Source of the DNA: Chloroflexota bacterium
GTDB lineage: Bacteria; Chloroflexota; Dormibacteria; Dormibacterales; Dormibacteraceae
DNA: 64,000 bases
NCBI GenBank assembly: GCA_005880695.1
Contig: VBGR01000043.1
Span: forward strand, 1-64,000
Direction of reading: 5' to 3'
Part shown: positions 8,880 to 16,439 of the stretch, piece after piece
How the letters are laid out: each line of letters opens with the position of its first letter
Position numbering within the stretch: position 1 is the first letter of the stretch
Position numbers and translations under genes: made by a program
Notes under the pieces: model-generated
Database searches by the model: none
Told to the model about the DNA's origin: nothing
Seen by the model: only the letters and a program-made list of their open reading frames with translations

Positions 8880-9305
8880 TCAGAGAAAGAGCTTGGCTTC
8901 GGGGCTGCCGCCCAGGCGGACGGGGGCACCCACGACAGTCGAGTCGACCTCACGGCCGTCCACCTCGACCAGGTTTCCGGCCGGGTCCCGGATGTACATC
9001 TGGAAGCCGCCGCCCGGGAACTCGCGGACCTCTTCTCGGTCGAGGATGCCGGCTTCCCGCGCCTTCGCGTAGAAGGCGCTCAGGTCGTCGACCGTGACGG
9101 CGAAGTGGTGGTTTTTTGGAGCCTCCACATCGAGATGAAAAAGGTGGAGCTGGCGGTCACCGGCCCGGAGCCAGACAACCGGATAGCCGAAGTCGGGCGT
9201 CGGCAGGCGGTCCATGCCGAACCACTCCTCGTAGAAGCGGGCCGAAACCTCCAGGTCTTCGGCGTGCACGCTCACGTGGTTCAGGGCGATCTCTCGCGGC
9301 GCCAT
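8880..9305 (-). CDS. VOC family (glyoxalase/dioxygenase-fold) protein
   Basis: Small vicinal-oxygen-chelate fold protein of 141 residues. Metal-ligand candidates are the His in LNHVSVHAED near the N-terminus, the His in QLHLFHLD and the Glu in NLVEVDG near the C-terminus, matching the betaalphabetabetabeta pairs of the family. The ATG at 9305 gives the usual family start; a TTG at 9317 would add four residues. The stop lies 16 bp before the MFS start, so it probably heads the MFS-oxidase-glycosylase operon. The substrate is not predictable. Confidence 0.75.
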   Translation of the reverse strand: MAPREIALNHVSVHAEDLEVSARFYEEWFGMDRLPTPDFGYPVVWLRAGDRQLHLFHLDVEAPKNHHFAVTVDDLSAFYAKAREAGILDREEVREFPGGGFQMYIRDPAGNLVEVDGREVDSTVVGAPVRLGGSPEAKLFL

Positions 9306-9330
9306 CCCGGGAGACAATGTTGACGCAGTC

Positions 9331-10716
9331 GTGAAGACGTGGTTCGAACCGCTGGGGGCCCGGGACGCCTGGTTCCTCTATGCCGAGCGCCCGGACACGC
9401 CGCTCGACCTGGCCACGGTCTACGTCTTCGAGGGCGCCTCCCAGGTGCCGGGAGGACGGGGCGCGCAGGGCATCGAAGAGACCATCGCCGAGCGCCTCCA
9501 CCTGGTGCCGCGCTACCGGCAGCGGGTGAAGCGGGTCCCCTTCCATCTCGAGCACCCGGTTTGGGTTGACGACGCCAATTTCGACCTCGGCTCGCACGTG
9601 CGCCGCGAGGTCCTGCCGCCGCCGGGCACCGGCGCCCAGTTCCGGGCCGTGGCGATGCGGATCATGGCCCGGCCGCTCGACAAGCGCCGGCCGCTCTGGG
9701 AGATCACGGTGGTAAGCGGCCTCCAGGACGGCCGCGTCGGCATCGTCAACCGGGCCCACCACGCGATGATCGACGGGGCATCGTCACTTGATATCGCGAC
9801 GCTCCTCTTGGACGCCACGCCCGAGCCGTACACTCCCCCTCCCCCGGCCGAGCCCTGGCGGCCGCGCCCGGCACCGAGTGGCTGGGACCTGGCCAGGCGC
9901 TTCTTCTGGGATCCGCTCTCCAGGACCGGCGGGGGAGTCGGACTCCGCGGCCTCAGGACTGCCTGGCGGCAACCCTGGCGGGGCTGGTATGGGCTGGGCC
10001 GATCGATGGTCGCCCAGGACCGCGAGCTCTTCTGGAACCGCGCCATCGGACCGCAGCGCACGGGCCGCGGCCTGAAGCTGCCGCTAGCCGGGTTCAAGGC
10101 GCTCAAGGAGCGCTACAAGTGCACGGTGAACGACGCCATCCTGGCGGTGATCGCGGAGAGCCTCCACCACTGGCTCAAGGCCCGCGGAGACAGGCCGCCC
10201 GAGAAGATCCGCGTCTTCTGCCCGGTCTCGGTCCGCGAAGCCGGAGATCGCGGGCAGCTTGGCAACCGCATCAGCGGCATGGTGGTCGAGATGCCGACCG
10301 GGGCGATCCCCATCGAGGAGAGACTGCGCCGGATCCAGTACACGACCGGCGACTTGAAGCGCACGCGGCAGGCGGTCGCCGCCGACAAGCTGGCGGGCCT
10401 GGCCGAGTGGGCGCCGCCCACCCTGCTGGTGCTCGCCGGCCGGGTTATGTCGACGCCCCAGGCGGGAGCCAAGCTGAACGTAACCAACATCCCTGGCCCA
10501 CAGGTGCCGCTCTACAGCGGCGGGGCAGAGCTGCTCGAGGTCTGGCCTTTCGCGCCTCTCTACCCGTCGATGGGCCTGGGCGTGGCGATCGTCTCTTACA
10601 ACGGGTTCGTCCACTTCGGCCTCACAGCCGATCCCGGCCTGGTTCCAGACGTGGAGGACTTCGCCAGGCACATCCGGACGGCGGCAGAAAGTTGCCTGGC
10701 GCTGGCCTCGAGTTAA
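9331..10716 (+). CDS. WS/DGAT family wax ester synthase / diacylglycerol acyltransferase
   Basis: Bifunctional acyltransferase that uses acyl-CoA to esterify diacylglycerol or long-chain alcohols, producing storage triacylglycerol or wax esters at the membrane. The active-site motif HHxxxDG is present as H143-H144-A-M-I-D148-G149. Conserved C-terminal elements NVTNIPGPQVPLY and the middle PLWEITVV segment support the family. At 461 residues it has full length. It starts with GTG and is divergent from the VOC gene, with only 25 bp between starts. Presence of this family implies neutral-lipid storage. Confidence 0.9.
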   Translation: MKTWFEPLGARDAWFLYAERPDTPLDLATVYVFEGASQVPGGRGAQGIEETIAERLHLVPRYRQRVKRVPFHLEHPVWVDDANFDLGSHVRREVLPPPGTGAQFRAVAMRIMARPLDKRRPLWEITVVSGLQDGRVGIVNRAHHAMIDGASSLDIATLLLDATPEPYTPPPPAEPWRPRPAPSGWDLARRFFWDPLSRTGGGVGLRGLRTAWRQPWRGWYGLGRSMVAQDRELFWNRAIGPQRTGRGLKLPLAGFKALKERYKCTVNDAILAVIAESLHHWLKARGDRPPEKIRVFCPVSVREAGDRGQLGNRISGMVVEMPTGAIPIEERLRRIQYTTGDLKRTRQAVAADKLAGLAEWAPPTLLVLAGRVMSTPQAGAKLNVTNIPGPQVPLYSGGAELLEVWPFAPLYPSMGLGVAIVSYNGFVHFGLTADPGLVPDVEDFARHIRTAAESCLALASS

Positions 10717-10749
10717 AAAGAAAACCCCGCCCGAGAAACTCGGACGGGG
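10716..10749 (-). terminator. Rho-independent terminator of the cold-shock gene
   Basis: On the minus strand, downstream of the cold-shock gene, there is an 11-bp stem with one mismatch (10725-10735 / 10739-10749) closed by a 3-nt loop and followed by the T-rich run TTTTCTTTTTAA. It is a strong intrinsic terminator. It also sits just after the acyltransferase stop and may end that convergent transcript too. Confidence 0.8.
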
Positions 10750-10773
10750 CTCTGTGGTTGGTCTGGAAGCGGG

Positions 10774-10968
10774 TTAGGCCGCGACCTTCACGCGATTCGC
10801 GCGCGGGCCCTTCGGGCTCGGCTCGATATCGAATTCCACCTTCTCTCCGCCGTTGAGCGTGTCGAATTCATCGGTGGAGCTGCGGTGGAAGAAATACTCC
10901 TTGCCATCCTCAGCCGCAATGAATCCAAAGCCACGGTCGGACACCAGCTTTTTGATCGTTCCTGTCAC
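10774..10968 (-). CDS. CspA-family cold-shock protein
   Basis: Single-stranded nucleic acid chaperone of the cold-shock domain family, 64 residues from a GTG at 10968. It has the RNP1-like motif DRGFGFI and RNP2-like YFFHRSS, spaced as in CspA. The GTG is chosen because it gives the standard family N-terminus (MTGTIKKL) and a GAGG lies 11 nt upstream. Longer in-frame extensions add a basic, non-homologous stretch. About 165 bp separate its start from the divergent hydrolase gene, so a long 5-prime leader of the kind used for cold-shock control is possible. Confidence 0.92.
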   Translation of the reverse strand: MTGTIKKLVSDRGFGFIAAEDGKEYFFHRSSTDEFDTLNGGEKVEFDIEPSPKGPRANRVKVAA

Positions 10969-11133
10969 TGTCGCGTCTACCTCTTTCTTCTCGAACGAAC
11001 TTCTGACAAACGCGCTGGGCCTGTTCGAGAAGAAGATTCTCCGACGACCGCGGCGAGCTGCCGGCCCATGTGGACGGCAGAGGAAGTGTACCCGAAACCC
11101 CACAAGTCAATCGCGTGTAACAAAATCTGCGTG

Positions 11134-12219
11134 ATGAAGCTGCTTGGCGCGAGGCGGCTGCTGGCCGGCCTCACGCTTCTGCTTCTCCTGCCGTCCCCCG
11201 CTCCGAGCCCGGCGCCGACCCTCTCCGGACCCGAGCTGATCGGCTTTTCGTTTTCCCCTTCCGCTCTGGCGGCCGGCGGGCCCTCCGCCGAGTCCACCCT
11301 GGCGAAGCTGATGGCGCGCTTGCATCCGGACCTGGTGCGGCTGCCCGTCTACTGGGACGCGGTGGCCCCCGCCTCCAACGCCTTCGACTTCAGCCCTGTC
11401 GACGGCCTGCTCACCACAATCAGCGATTACAACCTCCACCACCGCCGGAGCGCGCACGTGCTCCTCGTCGTAGGCGCCCGCAACATCGCCTTCCCGGAGG
11501 TCTACCTGCCCAACTGGCTGCCACTCGCCGCCGCGACCGACATCCGCCAGGCCGTCGCCATGCCGGAGTACACCGCTTACCTTGAGACCACCTTCCAGCG
11601 CTACAGCTCGTCGCCGCTTCTCTACGGGTGGCAGATCGAGAACGAACCGCTCGACAACGTGACCGCCGAGGCCGACGGAGACAACAGCCTGGCGTCGGCG
11701 ACGATCTCCGACGAGATGACGCTGCTCCGCTCGATCGACGCCGGCCACCCCGTCGTCGTGACGACCTACAACTCGGCTGCCGTCGACCTCGACGAGCAGG
11801 CGGAGAGCCCGCTCAGCTGGCTGTACGAGTTTCTCCCGCTCCCCCAAGCGGTCGGCCACCCGTCGCAGGCGCTCACCCTTGGCGACATACTCGGGCTGGA
11901 CGTCTACGCGGTCACCGACCGGACGTCGCTGGAGGACGCCAGCGCAGCGCGCCGGATCGCCTGGAAGTCGGAGACGGTGGCCTACTGGGCGATCCGGGCC
12001 GCTCAGGTCGGCAAGCCGCTCTGGATCACTGAGATGCAGGCGGCACCCTGGAAAGACGGGGCCAGCTTTGGAACCTCCGACCTCCAGGCGAGTGCTCTCG
12101 CCTACCGGGACCGGGGCGCCAAAGTGGTGTTGCTCTGGGGCGTCGAAAGCTGGATCGACTCACCCGACTGGATGGCCGCGGGCGTCACGGCCGTCCGGAC
12201 CCTCCGCCACCAAGCCTAG
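11134..12219 (+). CDS. Secreted glycoside hydrolase-like protein (clan GH-A type)
   Basis: Exported 361-residue protein. A signal peptide (residues 1-28, Leu-rich core then a Pro/Ala/Ser tail) leads into a TIM-barrel-like domain. The putative acid/base is Glu171 in GWQIENEP and the putative nucleophile is Glu300 in PLWITEMQ, the strand 4 and strand 7 glutamates of clan GH-A. The family number cannot be given. The ATG follows an in-frame GTG directly; either could start. A 7-bp inverted repeat (TTCAGCG 12256-12262 / CGCTGAA 12282-12288) lies downstream. Polysaccharide or glycan cleavage outside the cell is the likely role. Confidence 0.7.
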   Translation: MKLLGARRLLAGLTLLLLLPSPAPSPAPTLSGPELIGFSFSPSALAAGGPSAESTLAKLMARLHPDLVRLPVYWDAVAPASNAFDFSPVDGLLTTISDYNLHHRRSAHVLLVVGARNIAFPEVYLPNWLPLAAATDIRQAVAMPEYTAYLETTFQRYSSSPLLYGWQIENEPLDNVTAEADGDNSLASATISDEMTLLRSIDAGHPVVVTTYNSAAVDLDEQAESPLSWLYEFLPLPQAVGHPSQALTLGDILGLDVYAVTDRTSLEDASAARRIAWKSETVAYWAIRAAQVGKPLWITEMQAAPWKDGASFGTSDLQASALAYRDRGAKVVLLWGVESWIDSPDWMAAGVTAVRTLRHQA

Positions 12220-12339
12220 CCGCGCTTCCGCACGCCTGACACCAAACGCTCGTTATTCAGCGTCGGGTAGCGCGCGGTTGGCGCTGAAAGTGCGGAATCG
12301 CGCGGACAGCGCCAGAGCGGTGCGCGTAGCTGAAGGCGG

Positions 12340-12415
12340 TGGCTGGGGAGGTAGGATTCGAACCTACGATTACCTGATCCAGAATCAGGCGCCTTACCAG
12401 CTTGGCCACTCCCCA
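12340..12415 (-). tRNA. tRNA-Gln (anticodon CTG)
   Basis: Full cloverleaf on the minus strand. The acceptor stem is TGGGGAG/CTCCCCA with discriminator G and an encoded CCA at 12340-12342. The anticodon stem CCTGA/TCAGG encloses loop TTCTGGA, giving anticodon CTG, and the T-arm has GGTTCGAATCC. It reads CAG codons. It stands alone in a non-coding stretch of about 390 bp between the hydrolase and the DUF5808-type gene. The rest of that stretch holds a 7-bp hairpin (12490-12508) and no gene. Confidence 0.96.
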
Positions 12416-12606
12416 GTGGAAGGTCGAGACCGATTCTACCCGCGGCCTCCGCCCGCGCCTGACGCCAGAGACGGCTCTAAAGACGGACCGCCAACCGGTC
12501 AGGTTGGCCACAGCTCCGCCTCATTTATCCACAAGGTTTCGCACACACTTGGGAGAAGTAGCCTGGCGACGGCTGGGCTTTCAGCCGTTCAAGGAGGGCG
12601 CTCCGG

Positions 12607-12996
12607 TTATTCGGAGGAGGCTTTCTTGGACGGACTGGAGGCGGAGGAGGAGCCACCTGAGGTGCGCGCCTCCCAGCGTTTGTAAGCGGGCGGCGCGACC
12701 GGGCCCATGAGCGCTTCGAAGGAGTCCTGGAGGAGCTGGCGGGCCCGGTAGAAGTTGATCGCCCAGCCGATGCCGAACGGGCGGTCGGTGAACAGCCGCG
12801 GGTCCTCCGGGTTCCAGTAGGCCTCCTCGAGCCGCTTCCAGGTCGGCGGCCGGAAGTCGTATGGGACCAGGCCGAGGACCTTGCCGTTCCAGGTCCGCTC
12901 GGCCTCTGGCTTGCTCATCTCCTGCGTGATGGCGGCGATGAAAAGCCCAAACCCTGCGATCTTGGCCAAACGCCTCATCCGTCGCATCAATTTCAT
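12607..12996 (-). CDS. DUF5808-type small membrane-associated protein
   Basis: Function unknown. The 129-residue protein starts with a basic stretch and a hydrophobic segment (about residues 8-24). It then shows a block resembling the DUF5808 motif, YWNPEDPRLFTDRPFGIGW, and ends in a low-complexity Ser/Lys tail. The ATG at 12996 is preferred because sequence upstream is not family-like and a GATAAT hexamer lies 9 nt before it. The gene is divergent from yvcK, with 77 bp between starts. Confidence 0.6.
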   Translation of the reverse strand: MKLMRRMRRLAKIAGFGLFIAAITQEMSKPEAERTWNGKVLGLVPYDFRPPTWKRLEEAYWNPEDPRLFTDRPFGIGWAINFYRARQLLQDSFEALMGPVAPPAYKRWEARTSGGSSSASSPSKKASSE

Positions 12997-13005
12997 TACA
13001 GCACC

Positions 13006-13011
13006 ATTATC
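13006..13011 (-). promoter_or_regulatory. Putative -10 element (GATAAT)
   Basis: GATAAT on the minus strand lies 9 nt before the ATG at 12996. At this distance transcription would begin only a few bases before the start codon. No convincing -35 element or Shine-Dalgarno was seen. Functional promoter activity is inference. Confidence 0.35.
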
Positions 13012-13073
13012 CAATCCACGGTCGCCAGACCGAAACCAAGGCAGCGGGGCCACGTTTCAGGTCCATACTCTAG

Positions 13074-14360
13074 ATGCCCCTTATGCTGCGCACCCCGGCG
13101 CGATGGCTGCGCTGGTTGACCCCTGGACTCTACGTCAAGCGGTGGCTGCTGCTGCTGATGTTCAGCATCCTGATGGTCGACCTTGGCATCGCCTACTTCC
13201 TGAAGGACATCTACGCCGAGACGCGGATCACCGGCAGCCCTGGCGTCCTGGCGTATTACGGCACGCTCCAGTTCCTGCCCCGACCCGTCCGGGCGTTCCT
13301 CTTCGGCGGGCTGGGTGTCGGCCTCCTGGTGTTCAGCTTCTACATGCTCCAGCGCTCGATCCTGGGCCCATTCATCCCGGGCGGCGACCGCAGTGTCGCC
13401 GAGCTTCTCTACTCGAGCCGCGTCCGCAGCCGTGGTCCGCGCATCGTCAGCATCGGCGGCGGCCACGGGCTGAGCACGCTGCTGCGTGGGCTGAAGGAGT
13501 TCACGGGCAACCTCCACGCGATCGTGACCGTCGCCGACGACGGCGGGTCGAGCGGCCGACTGCGGGACGAGTACCGGATCTTGCCTCCCGGTGATATCCG
13601 CCAGTGCCTGGTGGCGCTTGCCGACGCCGAGCCGTTGGTGAAGGAGCTCTTCGACCACCGCTTCAAGGACGGCACGCTCGAAGGCCACTCCTTCGGGAAC
13701 CTTTTCATCATGGCCATGGCCGAGGTGACCGGCGACATCGAGCATGCGGTGCGCGAGTCGGGCCGGGTGCTGGCGGTGCGCGGCGAGGTCCTGCCGAGCA
13801 CGCTCCAGGACGTCGTGCTCTGCGCCAGCGTCAACGGCGGCACGGTGGTCGGCGAGTCGAAAATCCCCATGCAAGAGCACCCGATCACCAGGGTCTTCCT
13901 GCGGCCCGACAACGTCGAGATCAACCCGGAAGCGGCGCTCGCGATCCTCAACGCCGACATCGTCACGGTCGGGCCGGGCAGCCTCTATACGAGCATCCTG
14001 CCGAACCTGCTCGTGCACGGCATGGTCGAGGCGATCAAAGCCTCCCCCGCGCTCAAGGTTTTCGTCTGCAACGTCGCCTCAGAGAAAGGCGAGACCGACA
14101 ACTTCGGAGTCTCCGACTTTTTGCGGGTGCTGGAGGACCACGTCGGTTCCAACATCTTCGACTTCGTGATCGTGAACTCCAACCACAACTACACGCCGAC
14201 GGGCGGCCAGTCCAAGGTCCTCTTCGACATGCAGCGGATGACGCTGGGCCGCGAAGGACCGCACTTCATCCTGACCGACGTCGTCAACCGCCGGATCCCC
14301 TCGCACCACGACACCGACAAGCTGGCGCGGACGATCATGAAGAAGGTCTGGCGCGCCTGA
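13074..14360 (+). CDS. yvcK: YvcK / CofD-like gluconeogenesis factor with N-terminal membrane helices
   Basis: Member of the YvcK (UPF0052) family, which binds UDP-sugars and is needed for growth on gluconeogenic carbon sources and for cell shape in Firmicutes. The core begins near residue 121 with the nucleotide-binding motif SIGGGHGLSTLLRG and continues with VADDGGSSGRLR and PPGDIRQCL. The 428-residue length is about 100 longer than B. subtilis YvcK because two transmembrane helices (about 22-42 and 73-93) precede the core, a known variant. The ATG at 13074 or one 9 nt downstream may be used. Its 3-prime end overlaps the convergent PAP2 gene by 26 bp. Confidence 0.9.
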   Translation: MPLMLRTPARWLRWLTPGLYVKRWLLLLMFSILMVDLGIAYFLKDIYAETRITGSPGVLAYYGTLQFLPRPVRAFLFGGLGVGLLVFSFYMLQRSILGPFIPGGDRSVAELLYSSRVRSRGPRIVSIGGGHGLSTLLRGLKEFTGNLHAIVTVADDGGSSGRLRDEYRILPPGDIRQCLVALADAEPLVKELFDHRFKDGTLEGHSFGNLFIMAMAEVTGDIEHAVRESGRVLAVRGEVLPSTLQDVVLCASVNGGTVVGESKIPMQEHPITRVFLRPDNVEINPEAALAILNADIVTVGPGSLYTSILPNLLVHGMVEAIKASPALKVFVCNVASEKGETDNFGVSDFLRVLEDHVGSNIFDFVIVNSNHNYTPTGGQSKVLFDMQRMTLGREGPHFILTDVVNRRIPSHHDTDKLARTIMKKVWRA

Positions 14361-15216
14361 CAAAGGCCTCCACCAGGAGCGTGGCGACCACCGCGTAAAC
14401 CAGCCCCGCCAGCGCGTCAATGAAGTAGTGCTCGCCCAGGTAGACGATCGCGATCCAGACGCACGCGGTGTACGGGATCAGGATCAGCGCCAGCCAGCGG
14501 TAGCGGCTCCACGCGTACATCGCGCCGAGCGCGGGAAAGGCCGCGTGCAGTGAAGGAAAGGCGGCGAACTTGTTCGGGTTCAAGTTCGTGTAGACGGGCG
14601 AGACGAAGTACTGCACGCCCCACTTCCGGATCGTCTCGTCGATGATCTTGACGACGCCGTCCTGCTTATTGATGTACCAGGGTGGGTCGCTCGGCCAGAA
14701 GAGGTAGGTGATGAAAGCCAGGAAGCACATCAGGAGCAGCGCCGCCACGAACCGCCAGTAGTGCTCGCGGCGGTTCCACCAGAACACGAATCCGACGAGC
14801 AGCGGAACCGGGAAGTGCAGGAAGTAGAGGACCATCGCCGCCCAGTCCTGGACGCCGATCAGGTTCGGGTTGTAGAACCAGTGCTGCAGCGTCACGGTCG
14901 GTAGCGAGCCGAAGAAGAGGAAGCGCTCCAGGCCGGTGATGTCGTGCGCCGCGAAGCCCGTCTTGGCGGCAAAGCCGCGCATGACTTCGTAGGCGAAGAA
15001 GAGGACCAGGAAAGGCAGCCAGTCGAAGATGAAAGCCTTGCCGCGGCCGAGCGCGACGGCGACCAGGAGGAGCGCCAGCGCCACCCACTGCGGCTCGATC
15101 GAGACGCCGCGCCAGAGCATCACCGCGAAGATGACGGCGAGGTAGACCGCCACCCCGATCGGCAGCAGCCGCCGCCGGTTCAGAGCCGCCCGGTCAACCT
15201 CAGGTGCGGACGACAA
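14335..15216 (-). CDS. PAP2-superfamily phosphatase/phosphotransferase (Aur1/IPC synthase-like)
   Basis: Polytopic membrane protein of about 293 residues. The PAP2 catalytic motifs are visible as FPSLHAAFP (core His) and YLGEHYFIDALAG (second His and Asp), in the arrangement of the PAP2_3 / inositol-phosphoceramide-synthase-like branch. Several N-terminal helices precede them. It may dephosphorylate a lipid phosphate or transfer a phospho-headgroup; the substrate is unknown. No ATG fits: a TTG at 15216, 17 bp inside the RidA gene, is the likeliest start. The 3-prime end overlaps yvcK by 26 bp. Confidence 0.75.
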   Translation of the reverse strand: MSSAPEVDRAALNRRRLLPIGVAVYLAVIFAVMLWRGVSIEPQWVALALLLVAVALGRGKAFIFDWLPFLVLFFAYEVMRGFAAKTGFAAHDITGLERFLFFGSLPTVTLQHWFYNPNLIGVQDWAAMVLYFLHFPVPLLVGFVFWWNRREHYWRFVAALLLMCFLAFITYLFWPSDPPWYINKQDGVVKIIDETIRKWGVQYFVSPVYTNLNPNKFAAFPSLHAAFPALGAMYAWSRYRWLALILIPYTACVWIAIVYLGEHYFIDALAGLVYAVVATLLVEAFVRRARPSS

Positions 15217-15676
15217 ATACCGCCGCGATCTCAACCGAGACGCCGCGCGGGAGCTCGCTGACGCCGACCGCGGCGCGCGAGTGACGACCGGCGTCGCCCA
15301 AGACGTCAGCGAGGAGGTCGGACGCGGCATTGATGACCTGCGGCTGTTCGCCGAAGCCCTCGGCGGAGCGCACGAAACCGGTCACCGAAGCAACCACGTC
15401 GACCTTGTCGAGCCCGGCGGCCGCCTCGACCTGGGCCAGGATGTTGAGGGCGCAGAGCCGGGCCGCCGCCTGCGCGTCCTCCAGGGACACCTCGGTGGGC
15501 ACCCGCCCGATGAAGCGCAGCTGACCGTCTTCCAGGGGGACCTGGCCGGCCACGAAGACCAGCGCCTTGCCGCCACCCATCGGGACGGTCCTGGTGGGCA
15601 CGTAAGAGGCGAGCGGCGCGGGCGGCGTCGGCAGCTGGAGACCCAGCTGGCGCAACCGCTCCCTTGGTTGGGCCAC
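15200..15676 (-). CDS. RidA family enamine/imine deaminase
   Basis: RidA/YjgF/YER057c family protein that hydrolyses reactive enamine/imine intermediates, protecting PLP enzymes. The 158-residue protein has the family signature RAAVGVSELPRGVSVEIA near the C-terminus and the FVAGQVPLEDG segment near the N-terminus. It carries about 25 extra N-terminal residues compared with short RidA forms, typical of one RidA subgroup. The GTG start follows a TAAACT hexamer by 8 nt. It overlaps the downstream PAP2 gene by 17 bp, suggesting co-transcription. Confidence 0.88.
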   Translation of the reverse strand: MAQPRERLRQLGLQLPTPPAPLASYVPTRTVPMGGGKALVFVAGQVPLEDGQLRFIGRVPTEVSLEDAQAAARLCALNILAQVEAAAGLDKVDVVASVTGFVRSAEGFGEQPQVINAASDLLADVLGDAGRHSRAAVGVSELPRGVSVEIAAVFVVRT

Positions 15677-15684
15677 GAACGGGC

Positions 15685-15690
15685 AGTTTA
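15685..15690 (-). promoter_or_regulatory. Putative -10 element (TAAACT) before the RidA gene
   Basis: TAAACT on the minus strand ends 8 nt before the GTG at 15676, a distance that places transcription start at or near the start codon. The gene is divergent from the one at 15728, so it needs its own promoter here. No Shine-Dalgarno is present. Inference from spacing only. Confidence 0.4.
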
Positions 15691-15727
15691 GCGCGCCCGA
15701 TTTCTCCTACATTGGCCCTATAGCCAG

Positions 15728-16420
15728 ATGCTGAAGTTCTACCCGGACCGCCGGCTGCCGCAGCTGCGCCGGATCGTGCAGGACACACTCGCTATCGTCT
15801 GGATCGCGTTCTGGGCCTTCGCTGGCTGGATCACCTACCAGACGGTGATGGCGCTGGAAGTGATCGCTGACGGGCTCCGCGACACCGGCCGCACCTTCAA
15901 CGACTGGCTCGCCGCCTTCCGCAACAGCGTCCCTCGCAACGTGCCTTACCTGTCCGACTGGCTGCTGCGCACCGCCGGCGATCTCCAGCGGCACACAGGC
16001 GACTCGCTCATCAGCTTGAGCGCCACGGTGCGCCAGGACATCTTCGAGCTGGCGATCGCGCTCGCCCTTTTCGTAGCCCTGCCCCCCATCCTCTATGTCG
16101 TCCTAACCTATGGCGTCTGGCGCTACAAAGACGCCCGTGAGATGGGTTCAGCCTTGGCTTTCGTCCGCGTGGCGCAGCGGTCGGGGCGGGTCCAGGAGGC
16201 CAAGGCCCTGCTGGCCTACCGGGCGCTGGCCACCCTGAACTTCACGCAGCTCATGAAGGCCAGCAAGGACCCGGTCGGCGACATCGCGAACCGCGACTAC
16301 GACCGGCTGTCCAAGGCGATGCTCGAACGGGCCGGGCTCGACCCCTGGCGGCTGGCCCCACCGGCGGATCCGAGCCGCAAGCTCCTGGCCAGCGAATCGG
16401 GCCAGGCTCCGGTGAGGTAG
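15728..16420 (+). CDS. Hypothetical two-helix membrane protein
   Basis: Not recognised. The 230-residue protein has a hydrophobic helix near residues 20-42 and a second near 112-135, separated by an amphipathic stretch rich in Asp, Arg and Trp that is probably outside the cell. A basic cytoplasmic C-terminal half contains helical segments such as ARLGRVQEAKALLAYRAL-like sequence (about 155-175). Start ATG; a CTATAG lies 4 nt upstream. It stands divergent from the RidA gene and convergent with the BNR-repeat gene. No catalytic motif was seen. Confidence 0.6.
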   Translation: MLKFYPDRRLPQLRRIVQDTLAIVWIAFWAFAGWITYQTVMALEVIADGLRDTGRTFNDWLAAFRNSVPRNVPYLSDWLLRTAGDLQRHTGDSLISLSATVRQDIFELAIALALFVALPPILYVVLTYGVWRYKDAREMGSALAFVRVAQRSGRVQEAKALLAYRALATLNFTQLMKASKDPVGDIANRDYDRLSKAMLERAGLDPWRLAPPADPSRKLLASESGQAPVR

Positions 16421-16439
16421 CCGTTACAGTTCGCTCGGC

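Noticed and set aside
12525-12533. Perfect DnaA box TTATCCACA in the gap downstream of tRNA-Gln
   Set aside because: A single copy only. About one chance match to a 9-mer is expected per 130 kb of single strand, and no dnaA, AT-rich element or box cluster is nearby, so it does not mark an origin.
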